A stretch of DNA of 64,000 nt from JAIBJN01 sp963830885 (GCA_963830885.1 CAWHOA010000028.1:1-64000), one strand, 5' to 3'; positions 53,227 through 62,090 are shown, counted from the stretch's first letter. A program made the numbers and translations. Notes: generated by a model not told the origin, from the sequence alone.

Positions 53227-53775
53227 TCACGGAGAGACGGTCAGCTCCGCGATCGGGACGCCGAGGTCCTCGAGCTCGGCTTCGAAGACGCCTGCCTGGT
53301 CGGCCGTGAACGTGATCCTCCCGTTCTGCCCCGGCGCCACGTTCGTGAACAGGTCGTAGCCGTGGAGGTGCACCTCGTCGGTGACGTCGGCGGTCACGAC
53401 GAGGACGACCTCCGTGCCCTGCTCGATCTCGGCCTCGACGACGCCGCCGACGACCTCGCCGTTCCGATAGACGACCCTCACCCGCTGCGGCTGGTCCGCC
53501 GGCGCCGTGGTCGTCTCCTCGGTCGTCGTCTCCTCGGTCGTCGTCTCCTCGGTCGTCGTCTCCTCGGTCGTCGTCTCCTCCGTGGTCGTCGGCTGGGGCT
53601 CCGTGGTGCTCGTGGCGGCGGCCGGCTCGCTGTCGTCGGGGCGAAGGATGAGGAACAAGACGATCGCCAGGACGACGGCGCCCAGCGCGACGGCGAGAAC
53701 GAGCCACATGTTGCGCGGGTTCCCGGAGTCGCCGGAGGGCGGTTCGGAGGAGGGAGTCTGAGGCGCTTCGGTCAT
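53227..53775 (-). CDS. membrane-anchored protein with TTTEE repeats and a cupredoxin-like domain
   Basis: 182 residues. Cytoplasmic N-tail rich in Pro/Ser, one membrane helix (about 23-46), a Thr/Glu linker with five copies of the pentapeptide TTTEE (residues about 63-92), then an 80-residue beta domain (RVVYRNGEVVGGVVEAEIEQ, VVTADVTDEVHLHGYDLFTN, ITFTADQAGVFEAELEDLGV). The outline is cupredoxin/EfeO-like, but there is no Cys, so a classical blue-copper site is excluded; His in HLHGYD could still bind metal. Cotranscribed with the multi-helix membrane protein that follows. Confidence 0.78.
   Translation of the reverse strand: MTEAPQTPSSEPPSGDSGNPRNMWLVLAVALGAVVLAIVLFLILRPDDSEPAAATSTTEPQPTTTEETTTEETTTEETTTEETTTEETTTAPADQPQRVRVVYRNGEVVGGVVEAEIEQGTEVVLVVTADVTDEVHLHGYDLFTNVAPGQNGRITFTADQAGVFEAELEDLGVPIAELTVSP
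53516..53590. repeat. five tandem copies of a 15-bp unit
   Basis: The unit TCCTCGGTCGTCGTC is repeated five times almost exactly (the last has one change), coding for the TTTEE repeats of the anchored protein. The unit is a multiple of three, so changes in number alter only linker length. Confidence 0.9.
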
Positions 53776-53815
53776 GAGCCCCCGACCATCTTAGGAGCGG
53801 AAACCCGTGGGTGCG

Positions 53816-54100
53816 TCACCTGACGGCGACGCCGCCGTTCTCGGCCGCGCCCGCGAGGAACGCCAGCCAATCCTGCCAGAGCTTCTCGTCGGGGAGCACC
53901 ATCGTCTCGTGCGAGGCGTGCGAGAGTGCGAAGTCGACCGCCCCGGGCGGCACCAGCGCGCCCGGCTCGAGCCGGTCGAGCTGGAGCCAGCCGGACATGC
54001 CCTGCGCCGCCATCTCCTCACGCAGGGCCTCCAGGTCCTCGAGCCCGAGGAAGACGTGCCCGCCCATTCCGTCGTTCCTGGCCCAGTACAGACGCAGCAT
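53816..54100 (-). CDS. hypothetical protein, 94 residues
   Basis: From ATG 54100: MLRLYWARNDGMGGHVFLGL, EDLEALREEMAAQGMSGWLQ, LDRLEPGALVPPGAVDFALS, ending AENGGVAVR. Soluble, acidic, likely alpha/beta. The longer open frame upstream belongs to the shadow of the aminotransferase gene. No family recognised. Confidence 0.6.
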   Translation of the reverse strand: MLRLYWARNDGMGGHVFLGLEDLEALREEMAAQGMSGWLQLDRLEPGALVPPGAVDFALSHASHETMVLPDEKLWQDWLAFLAGAAENGGVAVR

Positions 54101-54153
54101 TGTGGAGAGTCTGCCGAAATAGCGGCTGTCGAGCGAAATTTCGACTGCCTCTC

Positions 54154-55320
54154 CTAAACGAGCTCGTGGAGGGCCGCCAGTAGGCGGTCGACCTCGTCGG
54201 TGGTGTTGTAGTGGATGAGGCCGAGGCGGAGCGCGCCCTCGGAGAGGCCCAGGCGGGTCATCACCTCGAGCGCGTAGTAGTCGCCCCACCACACCGCAAG
54301 GTTCCGGTCGGCCAGGCGCGTCGCGGCCTGCTCGGCCGTCACGCCGGGGACGGTGACCGCGAAGGTGGCCACGCGGCCCTCCATCGTCGGCGGACCGTGG
54401 AGGTGGATCGCGTCGGGCAGCCCGGCGAGCAGCCGCTCGCCCAGCTCGCGCTCGTGTGCCTGAATCCCCTCCCAGCCGACCGACTCGATGTACGCGACCG
54501 CGGCGTCGAAGCCGGCGAGCGCCTCGTGCGAGAGCGTGCCCGTCTCGAAGCGGGCGCCGATCGGCTCGTCGGGTGCCGGGCGGACCTTGTACGGACGCCA
54601 GCTCTCGAGCAGGTCGCGGCGTCCGTAGAAGAGGCCGAGGTGCGGCCCGAAGAACTTGTACGGGGAGCACAGGAGCACATCTGCGCCCAGCTCGCGGACG
54701 TCGATGGGGCCGTGCGGCGCATAGTGGACGGCGTCGATCCAGGCGAGTGCGCCCGCGTCGTGCGCGAGCTCGACGATCCGGCGCGCGTCGGTCACGGTCC
54801 CGACCGCGTTCGAGGCGAGCGGGAAGGCGACGACGCGGGTCCGGTCGCCGAGCTGCCGCTCCAGGTCGTCCAGGTCCAGGGTGACGTCCTCCTCGTGGAG
54901 GTCGGCGAAGCGGACGACGAGGCCGAGGTCGGCCGCCAGGTGCAGCCACGGGGAGACGTTGCCGTCGTGGTCGAGTCGGGTGACGATGATCTCGTCGCCG
55001 GCCCGGAGCTCCCGGCCGAGCGTGCGCGTGAGCGCGAAGTTGAGGCTGGTCATGTTCTGGCCGAAGCCGACCTCGTCGGCGTCGCAGCCGAGGAACCGGG
55101 CGGCCGTGTGATGGGCGGTGACGATGAGCGCGTCGCTCCGCCGGCTCGTCTCGAACGGCCCGCCGAGGTTCGCGTTGGACTCGCGCAGGTAGGCGGCCAT
55201 TGCCTCGATCACGGAGTCCGGCACCTGGCTGCCGCCGGGGGCGTCGAGAAAGGCAGTGGGACGGTCGAGCGCCGAGAAGCGGGCCCGCACGGCGGCGACG
55301 TCGAAGGCGACCGCGCTCAC
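54154..55320 (-). CDS. cysteine desulfurase-like aminotransferase class V
   Basis: 388 residues from a GTG overlapping the epimerase stop (GTGA). PLP fold type I: FLDAPGGSQVPDSVIEAMAA, VGFGQNMTSLNFALTRTLG, VTRLDHDGNVSPWLHLAADL, WIDAVHYAPHGPIDVRELG, VLLCSPYKFFGPHLGLFYG with the Schiff-base Lys, and RFETGTLSHEALAGFDAAV. This matches the cysteine-desulfurase-like (SufS-like) group; the active-site Cys loop is not evident, so desulfurase activity is doubtful. Confidence 0.88.
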   Translation of the reverse strand: MSAVAFDVAAVRARFSALDRPTAFLDAPGGSQVPDSVIEAMAAYLRESNANLGGPFETSRRSDALIVTAHHTAARFLGCDADEVGFGQNMTSLNFALTRTLGRELRAGDEIIVTRLDHDGNVSPWLHLAADLGLVVRFADLHEEDVTLDLDDLERQLGDRTRVVAFPLASNAVGTVTDARRIVELAHDAGALAWIDAVHYAPHGPIDVRELGADVLLCSPYKFFGPHLGLFYGRRDLLESWRPYKVRPAPDEPIGARFETGTLSHEALAGFDAAVAYIESVGWEGIQAHERELGERLLAGLPDAIHLHGPPTMEGRVATFAVTVPGVTAEQAATRLADRNLAVWWGDYYALEVMTRLGLSEGALRLGLIHYNTTDEVDRLLAALHELV

Positions 55321-56294
55321 AGCGCCAGCAGCTCCCGCTCGCGGGCCGGGTCGAGCCCGGCCTTCGTGGAGGTCTCCGCGTGCTCCAGGGTGTCGCGGAC
55401 CGTGTCGGCGAGGGGGCGGAAGCGGAGGCCGGCCGCCAGTGCCTTGGTGACGTCGACGGCGAGGAAGTTCGCCGACTCGGGGTTCGTCCCGGGCGCGAGC
55501 CAGAGCGGCAGGTCGGTCCACGCCTCGACGCCGTGCTCGACGAGCGCGTGCTCGTCCACCCAGGCGAGCCGGGCGTCGCTTCCGGTCGCCTCCCGGATCT
55601 CCACGACCAGAGCCTCCATCGTCAGCGGGCTCGCAGGGCCGGTCGCGTTGAAGACGCCCGTCTCGCCGCGAGCCGCAGCGTCCAGCATCCAGTCGGCCAG
55701 GTCGCGTGCGTGCACGAGCTGCACGGGCTGGTCGCGCGGCTCGGGCACGAGGACCTCGCCGCCGGCCGCGATCCGGTGCACCCAGTACGTGAAGCGGCCT
55801 GTCGGGTCGTACGGGCCGACGATGAGGCCCGCGCGGACTGACAGCGCGCGGCCCGGCAGCGCCTCGGCGGCTGCGCGTTCGCACAGCACCTTGAGGCCGC
55901 CGTAAACGTCCGCGCTCGTGATCTCCTCGACGGTCTCGTCGGCCAGTGCGTGCACCGGCGAGCTCTCGTCCGTGCCGGCCGCGCTCGTGTCGGCGTAGAC
56001 CGAGCAGCTCGAGACGAACGTGTACTGCCCGACTCGCCCGGCGAGCAGCCCGACGGAGTCGCGCACCCAGCGCGGAACGCGCGCCGACGTGTCGACGACT
56101 GCGTCCCACTCCCCGGTGCGGAGCGCGTCCAGGTCGCCGGCGTCGCGGTCGCCACGCAGGGTCTCGACATCCGGGAAGAGCCCGGGGTCGGTGCGGCCGC
56201 GGTTGAAGAGCGTCACCTCATCGCCGCGCGCCTGCGCCGCTTCGACCAGGTGCCGGCCGAGAAAGAGCGTCCCGCCCAGGATCAGGACCCTCAC
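55317..56294 (-). CDS. NAD-dependent epimerase/dehydratase family protein
   Basis: 325 residues from GTG 56294 overlapping the OsmC gene stop. Rossmann motif LILGGTLFLGRHLVEAA (GxxxxxG variant), DTSARVPRWVRDSVGLLA, FVSSCSVYAD (Ser/Tyr-type site with YGGLKVLCE carrying Tyr-xxx-Lys), and LVHARDLADWMLDAA. Extended SDR of the RNA-binding CSP41-like/UDP-sugar branch. Function unclear; cytoplasmic. Confidence 0.88.
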   Translation of the reverse strand: MRVLILGGTLFLGRHLVEAAQARGDEVTLFNRGRTDPGLFPDVETLRGDRDAGDLDALRTGEWDAVVDTSARVPRWVRDSVGLLAGRVGQYTFVSSCSVYADTSAAGTDESSPVHALADETVEEITSADVYGGLKVLCERAAAEALPGRALSVRAGLIVGPYDPTGRFTYWVHRIAAGGEVLVPEPRDQPVQLVHARDLADWMLDAAARGETGVFNATGPASPLTMEALVVEIREATGSDARLAWVDEHALVEHGVEAWTDLPLWLAPGTNPESANFLAVDVTKALAAGLRFRPLADTVRDTLEHAETSTKAGLDPARERELLAL

Positions 56295-56689
56295 GGGAAG
56301 ACCTCGCCGTTCACGCGCCACTCGTAGCGCGGCGACGGCGTGAGCGATGCGCCGACGAAGCAATCTCGCTCGGCGAGGGCGAGAAGCTCGGACAGGGCGG
56401 TCCCCTCGACCGGCGGGTCGAGGGCGATGTCGAGCCCGCACTCGATCTCGACGAACCCGTAGCGGCCGTCGTCGCGCTTCGTCACGACCGCCTCGGCGAC
56501 CGCGCTCCCGCCGACCGTGACGGCTGCCTGCTCGGCGTGATGCCTGAGGCTCTGGAGCGTGCAACGCATCAGTCCCGCAAGGACGAAGTGCTCCGGCGTC
56601 CACGCCTCGTCGGGCCGGAGCGGCGAGCCGTCGGCGAGCAGCGTCCCGTCGCCGTCCAGGCTGGCCGAGTACTCGAACGTCCGTGGCAA
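56291..56689 (-). CDS. OsmC family protein
   Basis: 132 residues. Starts at a TTG (LPRTFEYSASLDGDGTLLAD) placed one base after the dehydrogenase stop, because upstream frame overlaps that gene. OsmC fold with LAGLMRCTLQSLRHHAEQ (first Cys) and LALAERDCFVGASLTPSP (second Cys). Probably a hydroperoxide reductase or related thiol protein. Sits between the dehydrogenase and the epimerase in one operon. Confidence 0.78.
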   Translation of the reverse strand: MPRTFEYSASLDGDGTLLADGSPLRPDEAWTPEHFVLAGLMRCTLQSLRHHAEQAAVTVGGSAVAEAVVTKRDDGRYGFVEIECGLDIALDPPVEGTALSELLALAERDCFVGASLTPSPRYEWRVNGEVFP

Positions 56690-56690
56690 G

Positions 56691-58166
56691 TCAGGCCGCG
56701 GGCCAGCGGGTGATGACGACCTTCTTCTCGGTGTAGAACTCGATCGCGTCCGACCCGTTCGCGTGCAGGTCGCCGAAGAACGAGTCCTTCCAGCCGGTGA
56801 ACGGGAAGAACGCCATTGGTGCTGCCACGCCGATGTTGACGCCGAGCATCCCCGCCTCCGCATCGTGGCGGAACCGGCGCATCGCTCCGCCGCTCGTCGT
56901 GAAGATCGAGGCGGCGTTGCCCTTCGACGAGGAGTTGAGGATCGTGAGCGCGCCGTCGAGATCAGGCGCGCGCAGGAGCGTCAGCACAGGGCCGAAGATC
57001 TCCTCGCGCGCGATCTCCGCGCCGGGCTCGGACTCGATGATCGTCGGGCCGATGAAGGTGCCGTCCTCCGACCCGCGCCCGCGACCGTCGAGGACGAGCT
57101 CGCCGCCCTGCTCCAGGCCCTTGTCGATCCAGCCGAGGATGCGCTCTTGCGAGGCGGACGAGATGACCGGCCCGACCTCGGCGTCGGGGTTGGTGCCCTC
57201 GTCGACGACCATTGCGGCACCCTTCTCGGCGAGCGCAGCGCGCAGCGGCTCGTACGCGTCACCGACGGCGATGCAGACGGAGTTCGCCAGGCAGCGCTGC
57301 CCGGCCGCATGGAAGGCCGAGGAGAGAACGCCGTCGACCGCCGAGTCGAGGTCGGCGTCGGGCATCACGATGACGTGGTTCTTGGCCCCGCCGAGCGCCT
57401 GGACGCGCTTCCCGTGCTTCGCGCCGGTCTCGTAGATGTAGTGGGCGACGGGAGTGGAGCCGACGAAGGAGACGCCGTCGACCTCGGGGTGCTCGAGCAG
57501 GGCGTCCACGGCGACCTTGTTCCCGTGTACCAGGTTGACGACGCCAGGCGGCAGGCCGATCTGGTCGAGCAGCTCGAACGTGCGCTCGACCGCGAGCGGA
57601 TCCTGCTCGGACGGCTTGCAGACGAACGTGTTCCCGCACGCGATCGCGAACGGCAGGAACCACATCGGGACCATGAACGGGAAGTTGAACGGCGTGACCG
57701 CGGCGAAGACGCCGATCGGCTGGCGGATCATGTCGGAGTCGATCCCGCGCGAGACGTCCTCGAGGTTCGATCCCTGCATCAGAGACGGGATGCCGGTCGC
57801 GACCTCGACGCACTCGATCCCGCGGCCGACCTCGCCGGTCGCGTCCTTGATCGTCTTGCCGTTGTCGGTCGTGACGAGGAGGGCCAGCTCGTCCTTCGCC
57901 TCATCCAGGAGGTACTTGAGCCGGAAGCAGGCTCGCGCCCGCTCGAGCGGAGGCGTCGCCCGCCACCCGGGGAACGCCGCGCGCGCGGCGCGGACCGCCT
58001 CGTCGACCTGGGCGGCGCTCGACATGGGCGCCTGCCCGAGCTCTTCGCCGGTCGCAGGGTTGACGATCTCGATCGTCTCGGCCCCCTCGGCCTCGACCCA
58101 GCGGCCTCCGATGTAGTTCTTCAGGGTGCGCGTCGCCACCCCGGGCTTGTCCTCGACCTGCGCCAT
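56691..58166 (-). CDS. mmsA: methylmalonate-semialdehyde dehydrogenase (CoA-acylating)
   Basis: 491 residues from ATG 58166. ALDH fold: NYIGGRWVEAEGAETIEIVN, TPFNFPFMVPMWFLPFAIAC, GNTFVCKPSEQDP, LGGAKNHVIVMPDADLDSAV, catalytic Cys in AAGQRCLANSVCIAVG, and MAFFPFTGWKDSFFGDLHAN at the end. The NFPFMVPMW and FTGWKDSFFGDLHANG wordings are diagnostic for the MmsA branch, which converts malonate or methylmalonate semialdehyde to acetyl- or propionyl-CoA in valine and inositol breakdown. Head of a four-gene reverse operon. Divergent from the glycosylase gene, 36 bases apart. Confidence 0.92.
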   Translation of the reverse strand: MAQVEDKPGVATRTLKNYIGGRWVEAEGAETIEIVNPATGEELGQAPMSSAAQVDEAVRAARAAFPGWRATPPLERARACFRLKYLLDEAKDELALLVTTDNGKTIKDATGEVGRGIECVEVATGIPSLMQGSNLEDVSRGIDSDMIRQPIGVFAAVTPFNFPFMVPMWFLPFAIACGNTFVCKPSEQDPLAVERTFELLDQIGLPPGVVNLVHGNKVAVDALLEHPEVDGVSFVGSTPVAHYIYETGAKHGKRVQALGGAKNHVIVMPDADLDSAVDGVLSSAFHAAGQRCLANSVCIAVGDAYEPLRAALAEKGAAMVVDEGTNPDAEVGPVISSASQERILGWIDKGLEQGGELVLDGRGRGSEDGTFIGPTIIESEPGAEIAREEIFGPVLTLLRAPDLDGALTILNSSSKGNAASIFTTSGGAMRRFRHDAEAGMLGVNIGVAAPMAFFPFTGWKDSFFGDLHANGSDAIEFYTEKKVVITRWPAA

Positions 58167-58202
58167 CTCGTCCTCCTGGTTGCTCCGCCGTAGAGTACCC
58201 CG

Positions 58203-58724
58203 GTGACAGCGCCGACGGCCCCCGCCGTGCCCGACATCCTGGCGCCGGGCCTGCGCTGCGTCTTCTGCGGGATCAACCCGGGCCGGCGCTCCTCGGCGGC
58301 CGGTCAGCACTTCGCGAACCCGCGCAACGACTTCTGGCGGCTGCTGACGGACTCGGGCCTGACGCCGCGGCAGCTCGACCCGTCGGAGCAATGGTCGCTG
58401 CTGGAGCTCGGGTACGGGCTCACGAACGCCGCCTACCGGACGACGAAGGGCAGTGGCGACTTGCGTCGTCGCGACTTCGAGGGGTCGCTCGAGCGGCTGG
58501 AGCGGCTGGCTGCCGAGCTCCGGCCGGGGTGGATCGCGTTCGTGGGGAAATCGTCGTGTCAGGGAGCGCTCGGCGTCCCACGCTGTGAGCTCGGGGAGCA
58601 GGAGCGGGCGCTCGGCGGCACGCGGCTCTTCGTTCTGCCTTCGACCTCGCCCGCGAACGCTGCCGTGCCCTACGAGGAGCGGCTTCACTGGTTCTCGGCG
58701 CTCGCGGCCGCGCTCTCCGTCTAG
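58203..58724 (+). CDS. mug: mismatch-specific DNA glycosylase (Mug/TDG family)
   Basis: 173 residues from GTG. Motif 1 FCGINPGRRSS, where Asn is the catalytic position, GQHFANPRNDFWRLL, GYGLTNAAYRTT, and motif 2 LPSTSPANAAVP (the loop that wedges into DNA). Removes uracil or thymine opposite G, and ethenocytosine. Downstream, 58,725-58,871 has no gene that I can see. Confidence 0.92.
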   Translation: MTAPTAPAVPDILAPGLRCVFCGINPGRRSSAAGQHFANPRNDFWRLLTDSGLTPRQLDPSEQWSLLELGYGLTNAAYRTTKGSGDLRRRDFEGSLERLERLAAELRPGWIAFVGKSSCQGALGVPRCELGEQERALGGTRLFVLPSTSPANAAVPYEERLHWFSALAAALSV

Positions 58725-58871
58725 ACGTCCTTCGGCACGCTTCCGTGCAGATCTTGGCATCGTGCGCGCGTCACACGCGCGGTTTTCGACGGTACGCTAG
58801 GAAGCGGGTGGTGGGAGAGGGGTGCCCCGTGATTAAGAGAGGCCCACGGGAGGCCGGAACGGCGCGAGCGC

Positions 58872-60590
58872 TCAGCCGCGCCAGCGGTTCGTGATCGGAA
58901 TGCGCCGGTCACGGCCAAAGGCCTTCGGGCGCAGCTTCACGCCGGGCGCGGCCTGGCGGCGCTTGTACTCGGCGCGGTCGATCATGGCGAGGGCGCGCTC
59001 GACGACGTCCGGATCGAACCCGTCCGAGGTCAGCTCCTCGCGGGAGCTGTCCAGCTCGACGTAGGCCTCGAGCACCTCGTCGAGCTCGGCGTACGGCGGC
59101 AGCGAGTCCTCGTCGCGCTGGTCGGGGCGAAGCTCGGCGCTCGGGGCTCGCTCCAGCACCGACGCCGGGATCAGCTCGCGCCCGGCGCGCTCGTTGAGAT
59201 GGCGCGCCAGCCGGAACACGTCCGTCTTGTACACGTCCTTGAGGAGCGCGAACCCTCCTGCCATGTCGCCGTAGAGCGTCGCGTAGCCGACCGAGAGCTC
59301 GCTCTTGTTCCCGGTCGCCAGCGCCAGCCAGCCGAACTTGTTGGAGAGGGCCATCACGATCACGCCGCGCGCCCGCGCCTGGACGTTCTCCTCGGCGACG
59401 CCGGGCCCGGTGCCGGCGAAGGCATCCGCAAGCGCCGAGTCGAAGGCGGTCACGATCGGGTCGATCGGGATCTCGAGGTAACGCGCGCCGACCGATTCGG
59501 CGACAGCACGCGCGTCCCGGCGCGTCGCAGCCGAGGAGAAGCGCGACGGCATCGAGACGCAGACGACCTGCTTCGGCCCGAGAGCCTCGGCGGCGAGCGC
59601 GGCTGTGAGCGCCGAGTCGATCCCGCCGGAGATCCCCAGGACGACGTCCGTGAATCCATTCTTGCCGGCGTAGTCGCGCAGGCCGAGCTCGATGGCGAGG
59701 CGCATCTCCTCCAGCTCGCCGACAGGCTCGGCGACCGTGGGCTGCACCGGGAGCCGGCCGGCCTCGGAGCCGAGAGGTACGTCCACGACCGGCGGGTCGG
59801 GCAGCTCGCGCAGCGCGCGGGCGAGGGCGCGCCGACGCGCGTCGCGGAGCCGCCGGGCGACAGCGGTCGTCGCGTCGACGTCGACCAGAAGCAGTGCCTC
59901 CTCGAAGGCGGGGCCGCGCACGACGACCTCGCCGTTCTCGTCGAGCACGAGGCTCTGGCCGTCGAAGATCAGCTCGTCCTGTGCGCCGACAGCGTTCACG
60001 AACGCGATCCAGCAGGAGTTGTCGCGCGCACGGGTGGCCAGCATCTCCTCGCGCTCTGCGCCCTTGCCGACGTGGAAGGGCGAGGCCGAGATGTTCGCGA
60101 CGACGTGCGCTCCCGCGATGGCCAGGTCCGTCGCCGGCGGGCCCGGCTGCCAGATGTCCTCGCAGACCGTCGGACCGACGAGGGTCTCGCCGCAGCGGAG
60201 GAGGACGAGGCCGCGCCCGGGCTGGAAGTAGCGGTCCTCGTCGAAGACGCCGTAGTTGGGCAGGAACTGCTTGCGGTAGATCGCCTTCACCTCGCCGTCG
60301 ACGCAGACCGCGCACGCGTTGAACAGGTCGCGATCGAGATGCGGCGTGCCGACGAGCGCAGCAATCCCCTTCGTCGCGGCGGCGATCTCCTCGAGCGTGT
60401 GCGCCGCGGCCTTGAGGAAGCCGGGGCGGAGCAGCAGGTCCTCCGGGGGGTATCCGGTGACGGCCAGCTCCGGGAAGAGCACGAGGTCGGCGCCGCCCTC
60501 GCGTGCCTCCTCGAGGCGTGCGAGGATGCGCTCCCGGTTTCCGTCGAGGTCGCCGACGACGGTGTCGATCTGGGCCAGCGCCAGGCGCAT
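58872..60590 (-). CDS. nadE: glutamine-dependent NAD+ synthase
   Basis: 572 residues, the two-domain form. N-terminal nitrilase-like glutaminase with the Glu41-Lys107-Cys143 triad (FPELAVTGYP, YRKQFLPNYGVFDE, GPTVCEDIW) and C-terminal synthetase with the PP-loop LGISGGIDSALTAALAAEAL, SNKFGWLALATGNKSELSVG, YGDMAGGFALLKDVYKTDVF. Makes NAD from nicotinic acid adenine dinucleotide using glutamine ammonia. Length matches the bacterial glutamine-using type. Confidence 0.95.
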   Translation of the reverse strand: MRLALAQIDTVVGDLDGNRERILARLEEAREGGADLVLFPELAVTGYPPEDLLLRPGFLKAAAHTLEEIAAATKGIAALVGTPHLDRDLFNACAVCVDGEVKAIYRKQFLPNYGVFDEDRYFQPGRGLVLLRCGETLVGPTVCEDIWQPGPPATDLAIAGAHVVANISASPFHVGKGAEREEMLATRARDNSCWIAFVNAVGAQDELIFDGQSLVLDENGEVVVRGPAFEEALLLVDVDATTAVARRLRDARRRALARALRELPDPPVVDVPLGSEAGRLPVQPTVAEPVGELEEMRLAIELGLRDYAGKNGFTDVVLGISGGIDSALTAALAAEALGPKQVVCVSMPSRFSSAATRRDARAVAESVGARYLEIPIDPIVTAFDSALADAFAGTGPGVAEENVQARARGVIVMALSNKFGWLALATGNKSELSVGYATLYGDMAGGFALLKDVYKTDVFRLARHLNERAGRELIPASVLERAPSAELRPDQRDEDSLPPYAELDEVLEAYVELDSSREELTSDGFDPDVVERALAMIDRAEYKRRQAAPGVKLRPKAFGRDRRIPITNRWRG

Positions 60591-60637
60591 GGCATGGATT
60601 CTAGCGGTTTCCGCCTAGAGGACGAAAACCGGGTGCT

Positions 60638-61024
60638 TTAGTCGCGGCGCTCCTCGAGGTACTTCTTGAGCCCGAGGTAGGGCAGGATGACCGCCGCCAG
60701 CAACGACGCGAGCCAGACGATCACGGTTGCCGCGACCCAGGTGCCCGTACCGTCGATCGTGAGGCCGTCGGAGACCCAGTCCGTGACGATCAGCGACACG
60801 AGCGTGGCGATCAGCGCCCCCAGCGCGCGCAGGAGGAAGCCGCGGCGCCGGAGCTGAGCCGCCGTAAACGCCTCCAGCAGCGCGTCCACGACCGTGAAGA
60901 TGACCAGCGCGATGATGAAGCCCGCCGCGTCCAGCTCCATCCCGCTGAGGATGAGCGCGGCGACGATCAGTCCGACGGCGTTCGCCGCCAAGGCGATCAG
61001 GAGCCGGATGAGCAGGCGGATCAC
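60638..61024 (-). CDS. phage-holin-family / DUF-type small membrane protein
   Basis: About 128 residues from GTG 61024 (VIRLLIRLLIALAANAVGLI); the longer open frame is a shadow of the next gene. Four membrane helices: 4-24, 34-53, about 62-82 and 105-122, with a basic Cys-free loop (AQLRRRGFLLRALG) and a charged tail. Pattern of the phage_holin_4_2 (YvlD-like) group of bacterial membrane proteins. No evidence of a prophage here. Confidence 0.75.
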   Translation of the reverse strand: MIRLLIRLLIALAANAVGLIVAALILSGMELDAAGFIIALVIFTVVDALLEAFTAAQLRRRGFLLRALGALIATLVSLIVTDWVSDGLTIDGTGTWVAATVIVWLASLLAAVILPYLGLKKYLEERRD

Positions 61025-61034
61025 GTGCGTGACC

Positions 61035-62090
61035 CTACAAGGCCGACGCGACGGATTGCGCGGGTCCGAGCGCGGCTGCCGCGAGCGCCACGTCCTCCTC
61101 GTCGTTGTAGAGGTGGAACGAGAGGCGGACCGAGCCGCCCCGGATCGAGCACGCGATGCCCGCCTCCTGCAGCCGCCGGGCGGTGGCCTCGGCGTCCTCG
61201 ACCCGGAAGCGGACGATGGGCGACTCGGGCTCAGGTAGTCCGAGCTCCCGCGTGAGCGCGGCCGCGAGCCCGAGGTTGTGCTCGGCGATGCGATCGACAC
61301 CGAGCGAAGTGAAGAGCTCCAGGCTCGGGCGTCCGCCGGCCGCCGAGAACCACGGGAGCGAGACGTCCAGCCGGCGCGCGTCGGGCGTCAGCTCGGGCAG
61401 GCCGTAGAAGTCCGCGTACGGATCGAGCCGGGACTTCCAACCGGCCGTCAGCGGCTCGAGCTGGAGCCGCCGTTCCGGGCTGACGTAGAAGAACGTGAGC
61501 CCGCGTGGGCAGAGGAGCCACTTGTAGCCGTGGGCGACGAGGTAGTCGACTCCGGTGAGGTCGACCGGATACGCGCCTACGGCTTGTGTCGCGTCGAGGA
61601 GGATCGGAGCTCCGGCCGCCCGGAGGGCGTCGAGGTCGACCACGCGCCCTTCCGCGGACTGCACGAGGCTGACGGAGACGAGGGCCGTGTGCTCGTCGAC
61701 GGTCTCGGCCAGCCGCTCGAGCGGCGCGAGGCGGAGCTCGACGCCGCGAGGCTCGAGGGTGCGGAAGGGAAGCATCGCCGAGGTGAAGTCGCGCTCGTAG
61801 AGGACGACGTTCGCCCCCTCCTCCACCGGCAGGCTCGCGGCGACCAGCCCGGTTGCCACCGAGGTCGTCCCGACCAGCGCGACGTCCTCGGCGCGGGCGC
61901 CGACGAGCCCTGCGAAGAGCTCGCGGCAGGCTTCGCCGTCCTCCTCCCAGTCGCGCCAGCGCCGGCCGGTGCGCCAGCCGGCGAGCGCCTCCTCCATCGC
62001 GGCCAGGGTCGCGCGCGGCGGCAGGCCGAAGGTGGCGCTGTCCAGGTAGCCGCGCGTGGGCGTGCCTTCGTACTCAGACGGCGCGAGCAA
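61035..62090 (-). CDS. aminotransferase class V
   Basis: 351 residues; start TTG 62090 (LLAPSEYEG) overlapping the acyl-CoA synthetase end by 17 bases. PLP type I fold: GYLDSATFGLPPRATLAAME, VALVGTTSVATGLVAASLPV, LVSVSLVQSAEGRVVDLDAL, ILLDATQAVGAYPVDLTGVD and YLVAHGYKWLLCPRGLTFFY with the Schiff-base Lys. A kynureninase/isopenicillin epimerase/cysteine desulfurase-like family member of unknown substrate. Second class V enzyme within 8 kb. Confidence 0.88.
   Translation of the reverse strand: MLAPSEYEGTPTRGYLDSATFGLPPRATLAAMEEALAGWRTGRRWRDWEEDGEACRELFAGLVGARAEDVALVGTTSVATGLVAASLPVEEGANVVLYERDFTSAMLPFRTLEPRGVELRLAPLERLAETVDEHTALVSVSLVQSAEGRVVDLDALRAAGAPILLDATQAVGAYPVDLTGVDYLVAHGYKWLLCPRGLTFFYVSPERRLQLEPLTAGWKSRLDPYADFYGLPELTPDARRLDVSLPWFSAAGGRPSLELFTSLGVDRIAEHNLGLAAALTRELGLPEPESPIVRFRVEDAEATARRLQEAGIACSIRGGSVRLSFHLYNDEEDVALAAAALGPAQSVASAL

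Noticed and set aside
53516..53590. CRISPR array
   Set aside because: Repeats are contiguous 15-bp units with no spacers and code for TTTEE in frame.
60638..61024. prophage signal from a holin-like protein
   Set aside because: The family is a common chromosomal membrane protein and no other phage gene lies nearby.
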